64,000 nucleotides of DNA. Origin: Irpex lacteus (Eukaryota; Basidiomycota; Agaricomycetes; Polyporales; Irpicaceae). The notes beneath the pieces are model-generated. The model was not told where the DNA came from and did no database searches. It saw only the letters and a list, made by a program, of their open reading frames with translations. Within the stretch, counting starts at the first letter, position 1, and every line of letters starts with the position of its first letter. This document shows, one piece after another, positions 44,187-55,782 of the stretch. The stretch is taken from NCBI GenBank assembly GCA_001986395.2, contig MQVO02000017.1:661120-725119 (forward strand), in the 5' to 3' direction. The position numbers and the translations under genes are program-made.

Positions 44187-44907
44187 TCTATTCGTATCAC
44201 ACCGATCAAGCAAGATAGTAGATTGTAACAGCCCTCTCAATGGATAAGCTGCCGCTCGTGTCAGTCTATAGGTTATAGCGCTACCATTAAACTTTCCTGC
44301 CTCGCGCAAATTCTTTAAAGAAACAACAAATGCGCCATACGATGCCGGTACCTCTCTCCCGCCCCGTCGGAAGCAGCCTCAGGCCCCTACCTTCCCACAA
44401 GAGTTACTGTAATTCGATGTTGGTGGATGCCAATAAAAGCCCCGATCAATAACGCCACAGCTCTATGAGACTATGAGATACACAATTTCGACATCTTCGG
44501 AACCGAAAGACTAATGATACATAAAACAATTCTCTAGGAACAACACACACAAGAGGTCATACGCGATCTCTCATGTTTCCGACAGGCAAGAAGAGAAAAC
44601 CGTAACTGAGAAAGAACAAAGTGCACGCTACTGTAGCTCCGAGCTCCAACGTATCGATACACTCGCCGAAGCCCTTGACCAACCAGGACTCACGGATTAC
44701 GGCCTCCAGACAAACTCCGTTCCGCCACCTCCTTGCTATCTTCTCCCGAGACACCTGCGCCCACGTAATCGGGAAAAGGACATCAAGAACGTCCGCAAGA
44801 TTCCTCATTGCAATTGCACATACATACTGACTTAGTCCTTGATCGATGTCCCCACGAGGAGATCCTTGTTCGTTAGCCCAGTCGCTTCAGATACACGCAT
44901 TTCCATG
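44187..44907. other. Intergenic, possible small membrane ORF
   Basis: About 720 bases. A minus-strand frame at 44557-44808 (MRNLADVLDVLFPITWAQVS...) contains one hydrophobic stretch (ACTLFFLSYGFLFLPVG) and an ATG start. It might be a small membrane protein or an exon, but there is no recognised homologue, so it is not called as a gene. Confidence 0.35.
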
Positions 44908-47084
44908 TCAATGGTGGGGATCTCCGTTAGACGCGCATCCTGCTTCCAACGAGGATGTTGGGAGCACGGAGGAGATACCGTCGCTGGGGAGAGTGACTGG
45001 TGCCTGTTCGTGAGAGTCGTGTGCTGTGGCGTGTTCCGTCCGAGCTTGCCCGGGAGATGTATCTATTGCGGAGTCTGTAGAGAGGGAGATTTCGTCGATG
45101 GGACCAATTAACTGTGGATCGAACATTGTGGCGTTAACGTCGTGTTGATCAAGTCGCGGAGGTCGTGCCAAGTCGTGAGGGTGTACTGAAGGTTTCCGTT
45201 TCAAGTCGCCAAGCCTCCGTGTGTGATCGGTGAGGGGAAATGCTGGATCGGGAGAACAGGGACTTGTGGGCGTGCATTGGCTGTTGTTTGTGAGAGCCGG
45301 TGTTAAGGCTGGTGACAAGATTTCGCCCATTCCTTCTCGCTCATCACGGCAAGCTATAGCTGGAGGTAACGCGGGGACAGGGGGATAAAACGAGTGTTGT
45401 AGACGTTCGTGAGACTGCATTGCAGATTGTTTGGAAGCTCTGCTCTCTAGCGAGTGCGGACGGGATGAGGGAATGAAAGACGGGTGTCGCTGTGAACACA
45501 TTGAGGGCGTTATGAAATGGTTCCGAGATGATGTACACGACGGTGAGATCATAGGAAGGAGGTGACGCGGCGAGGGGCGAGGCTGTAACTGCACACTCAT
45601 TTGGGACATGGTCTGCTTGACTCTTCGTGAGCTTTGACGCCAGATTTGCCAGGTCTCTGGCTGTGTACCAAAAACGACAAAAACAGCTGCACTGACTGTT
45701 TATAGCCGGTGAGCCAACAACGTGATGTGCAGAGAGTGCATACTCACAAGTTGAGAAGAATATATCGCAGGTTGACTATAGATTTATCGTCAGAAATGAG
45801 AGACCATACGCAGAGACACTACGCGAATGCTCACACTTGTCCAACGGAAGAGAGACAGAACTTCGAGGCTATAGATAGACATTTTGACGTTAACGTACGG
45901 AGCGTGTAGGTATAATAGATTGAAGGCTTACCAGAAACCAAGAAAGATGTAAAGACCAAAAACGCAGACCCGCAGGATGAGGGCAGGATCAAGACCAGTA
46001 CCTTCACGAGAAAGATGCTTGATGATGACTCGATTGCGATATAGTAACCACACCGTCCATGCTACAGAGTATATTATATTAATAAACGGCAAAGTTATTC
46101 TGACATAGAAGGCAACGTACCTTCTAAAATGATTGCACCGCCTACGAAGACGAGCCCGTAAATACTGACGATTCTGGTCCTAGATTACGACGATGAATCA
46201 GACACGTTCGCAGTACGTTCAGCTTTATAACTGCACTAACAAGACACTATTATCAACGATACAATAGAACTTAACTCGATAAACGTGCTGGGGCTCTTTA
46301 AGGCCGACCTATAACTCAATACACGTCAGAGCAGGCATAGTCGTACTAAACATAACAGTACGTACATATACTGTAGTAACAACCGTGCTGATAAAAAGCA
46401 GATAAGGTAGTATAAGACACTGCAACCCATTGTCAGTGTGCGCTCGAAGAAGGGAATGGTCAACGCACGACAATAATCGTTCGCCGAATCCAGGCTTCGT
46501 TCGCAAAGCGTGAGCTTATGGCTGCTCTGACAACTAGCCATATCTATAAGAGTTGGCATTCAGCCCGAGAGCACTGATAGTTCATGCGTTTTGCAACGTA
46601 CATGTAGGATAAGAGCCGGCCCTGTAAATGCTACCCTGGAGAGAGTAAATGTCAGTAATCGTTAGGGTGGACGACGCTGTACGAACTAACATGATTGACT
46701 GTGCTAACGTCAACGATGCACTGGCCAGACAGACTGCTAGCGTCGGTGGAGGTCCTGTCACTTGTCCGGCATAATATCTATGAAAGGTATTCAGCTTTCT
46801 GTAGAGTTGGATGCATTGGTGGTAACTGAGCAGAATACTTACAGAACACACAGACATGGAAATGTCGAGATCCACCACGAAAAGCACAAGGAGATAAGGA
46901 GGGGATTTCGAGGTCTATGAAAAACGTTAATCAGTCATATAGAGATGACGGTCCGTGCAATTCACCTCCGTTTATTTGAGGGCCAGACAAGCGTGATCAA
47001 GAGGATGGATAGACCGACTCCGCCTATGAGTTGAGCGATGACATAAAAGTAGGTTTCCCAGTCGAAGGAGATTATACGCTGCAT
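44908..47084 (-). CDS. Seven-helix receptor-like membrane protein (putative GPCR)
   Basis: Many short exons on the minus strand. The start at 47084 (MQRIISFDWETYFYVIAQLI) runs straight into a first helix ending LSILLITLVWPSNKRR. Later exons give further helices: PRNPLLISLCFSWWIS, TLAVCLASASLTLAQSIM, AFTGPALILHV, CLILPYLLFISTVVTTV, RIVSIYGLVFVGGAIILE and PALILRVCVFGLYIFLGFW. Short basic loops (WIRRTIIVVR, LLYRNRVIIKHLSREG) sit between. The last exon begins AAVFVVFGTQPETWQIWRQS and continues as a cytosolic tail of over 200 residues rich in Ser/Pro. This layout suits a fungal G-protein-coupled receptor. It is not of the STE3 pheromone-receptor type as far as I can see. The ligand is unknown, and several exon borders (45690-46500) are approximate. 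Confidence 0.62.
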
Positions 47085-50000
47085 TGGTTATCCAGTGGCG
47101 GGTTTGTAAGAGACAGCGAGAAGGAGCGGGAGCCTCGTATTCAGCTTGCGCCAAAAACGTCTCTCCGTCAACAGAACAACAAACACAACGACGACTCGAT
47201 GAAAAGTACGCTCAACAGCTACAGCCACACGACACTCGTATCACATAGATACCTGCCGGACGTCGAGACGTCGAGAGAGATGGTGGTCAAGAGCAAACTG
47301 CGAGACGACTTCCCTCTCCCCGCCGCCGAAGCGGAAGATTAGGTTCAGCGACTGTGACCTCATCTGAATAAGGAAGGAGGACTTCTGCGTCGTTCATCTC
47401 CTTCATCCGATATCCACGACGGTGAAAATCAACACTTGAGGGAAACGGATGTGATCCACCGAGACAGCAGCTTATTTCGACAGAATCAAGGAAATCTTCC
47501 CGTAACTTTGGGTGCAGAATCGCGACCAAATGGAGAGGCTGCCAAACTCGTCAAGAATTGATGAATGCCATCACATTTCTGGAACTCCCTGAAACCATTC
47601 ATGTTAGCCTTATCTCATTCGTTGACAGATTTGCTCACGGAGTTGACCAGTTTGTCCGCTACCAATTGTCAGTTGATCACGACGAATCGACAACGGACCC
47701 AGGGATCCAGATAAAACACCTGGCAATACATACTATTCACAAGCGTGACAAACTTGAATGCATGGTTGAGTGAGCATAGTGTGAGCAAAGTCCTGTATAT
47801 GGTAGTATAGTAGGCTAAGTATCTCTGCAAACCAGTGAGGGATTCGAACATTTGACTCGCCCAATGCCGGTCGGCTGCTGTATCGGAGAGCTAAAGTAAT
47901 CTATTCCGACGTGAACTTTACCAGCGCGGACAATCAAAATTACTTACGTCATGGCGCTCAGACGCTTGACCGCACAAATTCAAGTTCAACTTGAAGTTCG
48001 ACTGTACTGCGGTAAGCACTTATGCCAGTATGCCCTGACCGTCAGTTCTCTGTTTTCTGACGGTGAAAGCTAGCGTTATATTGATACGCATAACAAGCTT
48101 CACTCTTACTTCACTGCAGATTACCCCGTCTCCATTGTGGCACTGCCGGCGTCATGGTGCCTTCGAATACACTTCAGTAATCCAAACCGCATCGGAACAC
48201 TGGAGATTGCTCGTAGCAGTGTTTAATATCGTCTCCATTGTTCCAAATTAGTATAGTGAGCAAAACTTCCACTTATCTTGTACTCCGAGCTAAAAGAAGC
48301 AATATATTGTACGTAGAGAACAGCCACTGCGCACAGGTTGGCCGCCGGTGTATACTGCATGACGCACATCCCGCTAGGCACCTCCTTCAAGAAGTTGAGC
48401 TCATCGCTGTGTGCACTATACACACTAGGGCCGGTATACTTTTCCTCCGATGGCAGCTCCGTCGATTGCTCCTGGCTGGCACGTCTCTTCTTCATGTGTT
48501 CGAGCAGAGCTGTGACTGTGCACGGTCACTCCGCTGTATGTATGAACCTGTGCCTCCGTGTAAAGCCCCCAGGACGTGAGGTATGATTGGAAGTCCTGCC
48601 GTGCCATGCCAGCTGCAGAATGGGGAAGGTTGGAAGAGAAAGATCAGACAAATCGCTGCATTCTTGCCCCTCTTGTCGATGCGTTGTCCCCAAGAAGGTC
48701 GTCGACGAAGGCAGCATCTACGCACCGCGGTCATCGCACAGATCAGAAGTGGAGGCTAGCACGGAGATCCCAGACATTTCGTCGAAATCTTGGAGAGTGG
48801 CAGCTCTTGTCAGCGAACTCTCATCAGTACGACCACCCTCGGCAATTGTTTCGTGACCTTCGATGACCTTCGGCACGGGAGACAGCGGTCGTCGGAAGCA
48901 ACTGTCGCGTGCTACTCCGCCGTCCAACCTCTTTGCCATCTCTGGGACGACATTCTTCGTGTTAAGATATTTCCGGCAATGCGTCTAGGTACATGGTTAG
49001 GGAATATCAGGCTGTTCACTACCCTGAGCATCTATCTCGATATCTTTCACTCTTCCAGGAGTCTCGATTCTCTCAACTATTCCAAACACGGTTTTTCTTT
49101 GCCAAGATGGTTCACTCTCTAGACCGGCTTGAACACCCCATTTGGTCCCCGAACAGTACAAACTCCTCTTCCACCAGCGAGTTCTGATACCCTATCTCTT
49201 CCACATACACCATTTCACCACCTCTTGTCATAGAAAGGTATGTTTATCAGTAAACACACTCAACACTCCTTGTTAATTAATTCCATAAAGCTGTTACCCG
49301 ATGGAAGAGCAGTCTGTCTCGACTACCAGGAGATACGGCGTGCCTAGCCGTTGAGCACGTCTTAGAATCCCATGCGCGTGCGACTCGCAACAGCCGATAG
49401 CTAGCTGTATAGCTTACAAAGTAGGAAGAGCCAAGATTGATTTCTCTCGCATTTCCTGTTGCTTTGATGAAAACTATCTGAGTAGCTCCAAAGGGATCCG
49501 TGTGTTCTTGTCCCAGCCCAGTATGTCGTTTGCGCACCGCCTAACTCTAGAATCTGTTCTAATCTATGTCATTCCCTCCATCTCTATCATAGCCCCTTGC
49601 CTGTAACAGAACATCCGCCAGCAACGATGAACTTTCTTACCTCAGATGAAATTTGTACTAAGGTTCAATCCGAATTCAGCGCTCGAGTTCATTGACACGT
49701 GGTATTCTTCAGACCGCAGCATTCATCGACATTAGGTTCTACTTATGTGACCGATAACTAGTGTCCCGTGTGAGCACCATTGCCTAGAAAATCGAAGCAC
49801 CGAAGGCAGTGGAGCATCCTGTTCTACACGAATGACCTAGCGCGTAAGAGGCCACGGCTCAGGTTCGCTCCCGAGTTGGGCGTTTCTGCGGGTTCACACC
49901 CGCTGGGAGTGGATCGCCCATTTTGTGCAATGAGTGACAGACGTTCAGTACTGTAGATTCCACATAGCATATCACTCCTTGATGTCCGGGCGCGCAAGTC

Positions 50001-50448
50001 CAGGCACTCCTCGGAAGAGAGTCTTCAAGTTGATCGTGCCTCAAGCTTCAGTCGTGAAGAGTACGTATTTATGCTACAGTCTGCTTCATTAATACTCAGA
50101 TAAAACATAACAGTAAGATACACGGAGAGACTACTCGCACTATCGAAGGCAGGAAGATGGAAAGCGTCAAGAAGAGCAAACAAGCGTCCGTGGAAGGTAC
50201 TGTAGGAAGATACTGGAAAATAGACAATTGCGCTCCGCGCTAATGCCCTCACCTAGTCCACGCCCGACAGGGGTCCACGGCGCTAGGCGGAGGGTTCTCA
50301 GCACAATGCGACATCGGAAGCTGTACTATGAAGGGAAAGCGAAGTCGAAAGCAATACACATAACACTGCCGACCCAAAGTCCCCATAATGTCCAAAGAAG
50401 ATCTCAACTAAGGAAAGTTCGCGGTGTACTCGTACAGGGTTCGAAGGT
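47085..50448. other. Long intergenic or decayed region
   Basis: About 3.4 kb without a supported gene. Short frames abound. Near 48587-48856 (plus) a frame has LHSCPSCRCVVPKKVVDEGS and then SSKSWRVAALVSELSSV, reminiscent of the end of a RING finger and the start of a helicase C-terminal domain. No complete domain can be assembled. Near 47820-47890 (minus) a tRNA-like word set occurs but does not fold. It could be an old, decayed locus. Confidence 0.4.
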
Positions 50449-51402
50449 CTACGACCAATGCATCGGGCCGATGGCATACCCTGGTGTTGGCAGAGATTGT
50501 GGCGGATAGTAAGGAGTGAACGAGGTCATGGGGGAGTCCATGACAGTCCTGGGACGGTATGCGATAACCGGTTGCAAGCTTGCTTTCGCTACTTGGCGGA
50601 CTTCTAGAAGGTACAAGTCGTCGAAGTCGATGCCTCCGGGGCCAACGCTCCAGTGGGGCTCCGCGGAAGGCTGGTCCTTCATATCCTGATTAGAGCAAAG
50701 TATGAGGATCAACGGCGAATGGATGACTGAGAAAGAGAATTACATTGATAAATTCCTTCATCACCTCCGCGACATGTGTGGCAACCTTCGCGAGGTTTAC
50801 ACTTTGTTTCTCGCGAGTAGCCCGCAGGGCGTGTTTCTGCTTGTTGTAAGACTCGTACCCTGGCCACTATACAACGAGTGAGATTAGCCCGACGATCTTT
50901 AGTGCATTGGGGAAAGCTGTTACGGACTTCGATACGATATGTCACTTTCATGCCGAATCCTTGTAGAGGTCTATCGTCTGCGCGCAGGAGACCGACAACA
51001 GCGCGTGCCTGCACATCTGCGAGGCGAATCCCCTTTCCACGCGTAGTACCGAATTCCATTGGCGGAATATTAGTCGTGTGGTTCCGTTGAATGTTAGCTT
51101 GGTATTGACGTTGAGGAACAGGTATTAAGCTCAGGCTCTCCAACAACTGGGGAACCTATAACCTCTGGTCAACAAATGTATCAATCGTGTTGTGTGATAT
51201 TGCATACCTGTGGTGGAGAGTATGAACCGCGGTAACTCGGGGTGTAATAGTGGTCACCGTCGTCATATGGTGATGAGTGCTGCACATGTCGAGTAGAGAT
51301 AGTGCGCAAGGGGGCAGGAGTTGTGCACATATGCGCATGAGGCCAGTCGCTGACGTCGTCGAACATGGTCATGGGAGGAGTGCGAGTCTGTGTAGTAGAC
51401 AT
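50449..51402 (-). CDS. Conserved mushroom protein of unknown function
   Basis: Four exons: MSTTQTRTPPMTMFDDVSDW... from ATG 51402; LLESLSLIPVPQRQYQANIQ with IPPMEFGTTRGKGIRLADVQ and VTYRIE; WPGYESYNKQKHALRATREK with NLAKVATHVAEVMKEFIN; and DMKDQPSAEPHWSVGPGGID with DDLYLLEVRQVAKASLQP. The stop is at 50449. The combination G-x-R-L-x-D, T-Y-R-I-x-W-P-G-Y and an AKVATHVAEVMKEFI-like helix recurs in agaricomycete proteins with disordered N-termini; no function is known to me. There is no signal peptide or membrane span, so it is probably cytosolic or nuclear. Confidence 0.72.
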
Positions 51403-52879
51403 GTGCGGTGTAGGGAAAAAGAGGCGATAGATGAGTTGCGGGATACATAGCTTGAAGGACTTGCGAACCTTTTATATGGACGAAATGCAACTGATCTGGC
51501 ACGTTGAGGTGATTTCCGTGTACAAACAATGAGAGCTGTGTACAGCCAAAGAAGGTCGGTACCACACAGACATAGCGCCGTGTAGTCCGTGATTCAAGAG
51601 GCCGAGTTTGCTATTCGAATTGACACAGAACTCACAATATTTGGTAGGATCACAATCGGTAGGGTTGCCAAAGTAACTCTCCGACGTTTACGTTTTCCCC
51701 GTGCTTCGCTGTCACTGCTATACCACTACTACTCTCGCAAAGAGTAGAGCAAACCAACGTCATCCAGCTTCGGCCCTGGCGTTACGGGAGTGCCGTGGAA
51801 TGGTAGGTTCGGGCTGTGCTTGAAAAATTTTGCGCATTGACACTCGCACCTCATAAGAGCATGCGGAGTTAGATAATGCGTCCCGCGAGCTGAATATGAC
51901 CAGCGTCTGAGAAGACCGACCCCTGTACATCGATTGATGCACAGACTCCACCACTATGAACTCCTTCAGCAGATATGGAACGTGTGCACGCTGAATAACT
52001 TGCCGTTTGTGCATGCGCACAGCACCGCACGAGGCATATACGCCCTGCTAGACCTCTGAAACGCCTTCGCACATGAGTCATGGAAGGAACTCTAATCTCG
52101 GGGTGGACCATCATGTCAGTGTGGCATGTCTAGTGCTTGGTTGAGACCAAATGCGACACAATGTTTCCCGACAGAAAGCTGCCGTAGGCTAGTCAGCGCG
52201 GTTTGAAGTTTTGGACTCTTGGATGCGCGGATTGCCGGATGATCGACGTTGGCGGAGGCGGCGATGGCGATGGCGATGCGTGTACCGAGCAAGTATGGCT
52301 TGAGAACAAGGATAGACATAATCATCTATAGATGCGCTGCACGAAGATGAGATGGATATTAGAACATCGTGCATCTTCAAGGACCCGGTTATCTGGGAGT
52401 GGCCATAACGGCAAATAGCGCGAATACCAACGGAGGGTTGAGGGGCCGCGCCCATACTCATGCTTACGCACTGAACAAAGTCATAATACAGCCAGCCTCG
52501 CTGTGGCACAGAGGAAACGAGGCGGAGGGGAGGGTTATGTGAGCCAAAGCAATGCGATTACAGGAACACATGGTGGCCATGCGACGAGACCCTTGGTTTG
52601 TGACGTTTGAAGCCGTAACGTGAGAGGGGGAAAGGCGCTCATTCCATGACTTGCTTAGTCAGCGGCCTGAAGAACCGGGATGGACAGATAGGTAGAGATC
52701 CCCTTCTGAACCTAGTTTGTACCACGGAAGACCGCCGATATTATTCAAGCAAGACAAATATCGAGTTTCACCACGAACGGCCTCCACAACATTGAATCAC
52801 AAGGTGCCTGTGATGATTTTCCATCAGCGATCTCGTATCATGATTGTTAACAGCAAGACTCACAAAGCGCGAATACCAT
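51403..52879. other. Intergenic, no recognised gene
   Basis: About 1.5 kb of short, unremarkable open frames on both strands. Nothing recognised. Confidence 0.45.
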
Positions 52880-54927
52880 CTATACCCGCCAGATCTTCTT
52901 GTCCTTGGTGAACCATGCGGCAGCGGAAATAACAAAACCATATGTTCCCAACACCACCATCGCCCACCAATCAGACATAAACATTGTGGGGAGAACGAGG
53001 TTCACCAGCCCGGTGACAATATTACCCTGTGAGCATCGATCGAGTTAGCGGAACTTGCCCCACAGATGTCGGAAATGGACAGAGCGTCGGAGCAGTTTAG
53101 AAGACATACCAACAAGAAGAAGACAAGGCCATTCCGATTGATAGCCTCGAGGAGTGGGGCGGCTGTTGCAGTATCATCTGGTCCACGAGGACTACGTCTT
53201 CCGTGGCTGAGGACTACCGGATCAGGTTGAACCTTCAGTTTTGAAGTCGGCGAGTATACCGACTTCGACAGTGGAGATGGAAAGAAGACGAGGTCGAGCA
53301 GCAGGTATCCAAGGATAATGGTGGTATTGAAGGCGCAAACCCAGGCAACGTATGGAAGATTGACCTGTATATCCTGATTAGAGAGTGAAACGATGGTGTT
53401 GCGTATCACTGACCACCCGTCTCGATACACCGCCACCGACACCTATAGCTAGAGTGATACCAAGCACGACCCACCATACTACGGCATAAGAGCACAGCTC
53501 AGTCGCAGTCTTGTCGTTCTCCCGACGGAAGCGTATCCTGGGGCGACGTCGGCTCGGAGTGTCGTTGTCGCTTTCCGAATCACTGTTGGGTTCGTTCACG
53601 ACCGAAGCAGGTCCTTGATTATTCTGCAATTCATGTTGCAACCTACGGAAGAAGCCCGGCGAGGGCGGGAGCACAATAGTCCCTGTAGAGAGTCCAATTA
53701 AGTGGATGGAAATGTAACCTGCTGTACGTAAGCAAAAGTATATACAATACTTGATAATTGTGCCGACCTGTCAAGGAGATTAGGCCTTCTTTATTTGCAC
53801 TGATTATGTCGAGCCTCGGAGCGTTCATCACATAGTCCATTAGACCACCAGAAGCAAGAGCGATCTGATGCGCTATGGGTTTGTTCAGCCTTTGTCACCG
53901 CAAATAGAACACGAATTCTTACATATCGCGAGAAGAATTCCGAGAAGTGATATGGGAAGATACACGATTAACGGATGTAGAAATATTTGGAAGATTGGCA
54001 TCAAGCCCAATGTGAAGAAGAAGTTCCAGTGGACGCCATATTCAGTTTGGTGCTCCTACATTCCCGAATAATTATAGCATCCCCATATTTCTCGTCCAAT
54101 GTTTACATACCGGATAGTCAGTGCCCTTGACAGACAATGTGCGTAGAAGACCGAGGACAAGCACAGGGATACATTTACGTGTTGTAGTCACTATCTTGGG
54201 CAGTATAGGAGCATTGAGATAATGAGGATCCTTGATGAGCGGAATCGCAGACACAACGCCTTGCGAGAACACGAAAGACCCAACACCCATGTCCATCTGT
54301 ACGCGATGGGCTGTCAAGAATGATCGGATAAGTCGTTCGGAGCACTCACGATAGAGACGCCGTACGTCTCGCATTTCGCCAATGACCGAGGGAACACGGG
54401 GAAGTCAACCGCAAGAATGCAGAGACACGTTAGAAGGAGCATGTGCCCACGATACGTCGTTAATGCCGCTAACGGCGGGACTGTGGTCGGGACGGCCGTC
54501 CCATTCTCAGCGCTGTTGCTGTCATTCGGTCTATCTGGATTAGGCGAAGTAGGGCGGCTGTGGCCTATGTTGGACGGCAGCGGCGTCCCTGACTCCCTTG
54601 GTGGAAGCAGTGATAGAACTCCAGTCGGGATGAGTAAGATGAGAAGCAGAGAGCCAGGAGAATTTGCGAACAACGTGACAGACAGGAGGAGAGGAACGAC
54701 CAGAAGCAGATATTCAACCGGCAAGTTAGTTGTCCGGTTCGGGGGCAGACGAGTGCGGAACGTCGAGTGAAGGGCTATGGATGCCTGGCCAGAGTGAGTA
54801 CGAGATTTTTGTGATGAACGTTATAGACACTCACCAGCCCCACCAGGAACACCATGTTGACGTGCCCAATTGAGGACCCAGTCATGCCGGATACGAACGC
54901 CTCCTTAGAAGTTTTATAGTCATCCAT
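52880..54927 (-). CDS. GWT1: GPI inositol acyltransferase Gwt1 (PIG-W)
   Basis: Endoplasmic-reticulum enzyme that acylates the inositol ring of glucosaminyl-phosphatidylinositol during GPI-anchor synthesis. The start at 54927 ([20 protein letters not shown], then [11 protein letters not shown]) carries the family's N-terminal motif. Further landmarks: [40 protein letters not shown] with [15 protein letters not shown], and [17 protein letters not shown]. Later ones are [58 protein letters not shown] and [15 protein letters not shown]. The last exon ends DKKIWRV at 52880. A hydrophilic Ser/Asp loop ([15 protein letters not shown]) is inserted between helices. About a dozen membrane spans and 8-10 exons; it appears intact. 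Confidence 0.93.
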
Positions 54928-55782
54928 CTTCAGTTTCTGACGAGAACACGTGTCTTGAGCAATCCAGAGTAGTCCAGGTAGCCCAGGTTGAAACGTTGAA
55001 TGCCGAAACCGAGTGAATGTCGTGGTTCAAGAGGTGGATTACGTGGATAATGGAATAAATACGGCTTGGCCACGTGAGTTGGTGAGCCAGGCTCCTGCTT
55101 TCTCCTGTAGGAATGAGATTGTGGCCCGAGCTTCAGAAGAATTTGAGGAGGTGGTAGCTCGCTGTAAAGGAATAGGTCGTGATCGGCTGAGCGTAACGTG
55201 GACTGGAAGACATTAACGCCGGCGGAATGGAGTGGCAGGGGTCGCCTTCCCCCCAAGTTCACTCCGTCGATGCCAGCCTGAGTGTCTGCCGCTAGTACCT
55301 GTCATGTCTCGTCACTGTCAAGCCGAGATTTCTTTATTTCATAGAGAATGGGGACAAACTCAGGTACTGGCCGCTATTTACTACATAACAGCACGCATAC
55401 TGATTTTCTTTGGAGTAAGTATTAGGTTCAAACGAAATGATTGAATGGTCTTGACTCTTGAAGCTTGAGTACTTGAATCCTAATCATGTCGGTCCGAACA
55501 CCGGAAAAAGGGCATCAGGCTCCCTCTATAGCACTGTACACTCGACACCTTATCAGCTAGATACTAGCAATCATGCCTTGCAAGTGAAGAAGATAAGGGA
55601 TATCGAGTCGTGCTGTAGCCTGTCGTACGGTCAGGATGATAACCGCGGCATACTCAGCCCATGATACTATCGTCACTGATGATTTGTTGCCTTCCTCAGG
55701 TATATAAAACCGGGCTCACCTCAGTCATGGGGTGTAAGCCCTTGTCTTCTCACTCACGTACGGGATAGCTGGCCGCTTCGTC
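54928..55782. other. Intergenic, divergent promoter region
   Basis: About 855 bases between GWT1 and the permease. TATATAAAA at 55701-55709, about 75-80 bases before the permease start, is a clear TATA box; the rest holds nothing recognised. Confidence 0.5.

Noticed and set aside
44557..44808. Small minus-strand ORF with one hydrophobic segment
   Set aside because: An ATG and one possible helix are present, but there is no recognised homologue or promoter; noted only in the spacer entry.
47815..47900. Minus-strand tRNA-like words (TAGCTC-like A box, GTTCGAATCCC B box)
   Set aside because: An anticodon stem is almost possible, but the T-stem and acceptor stem do not pair; at best a decayed tRNA-derived sequence.
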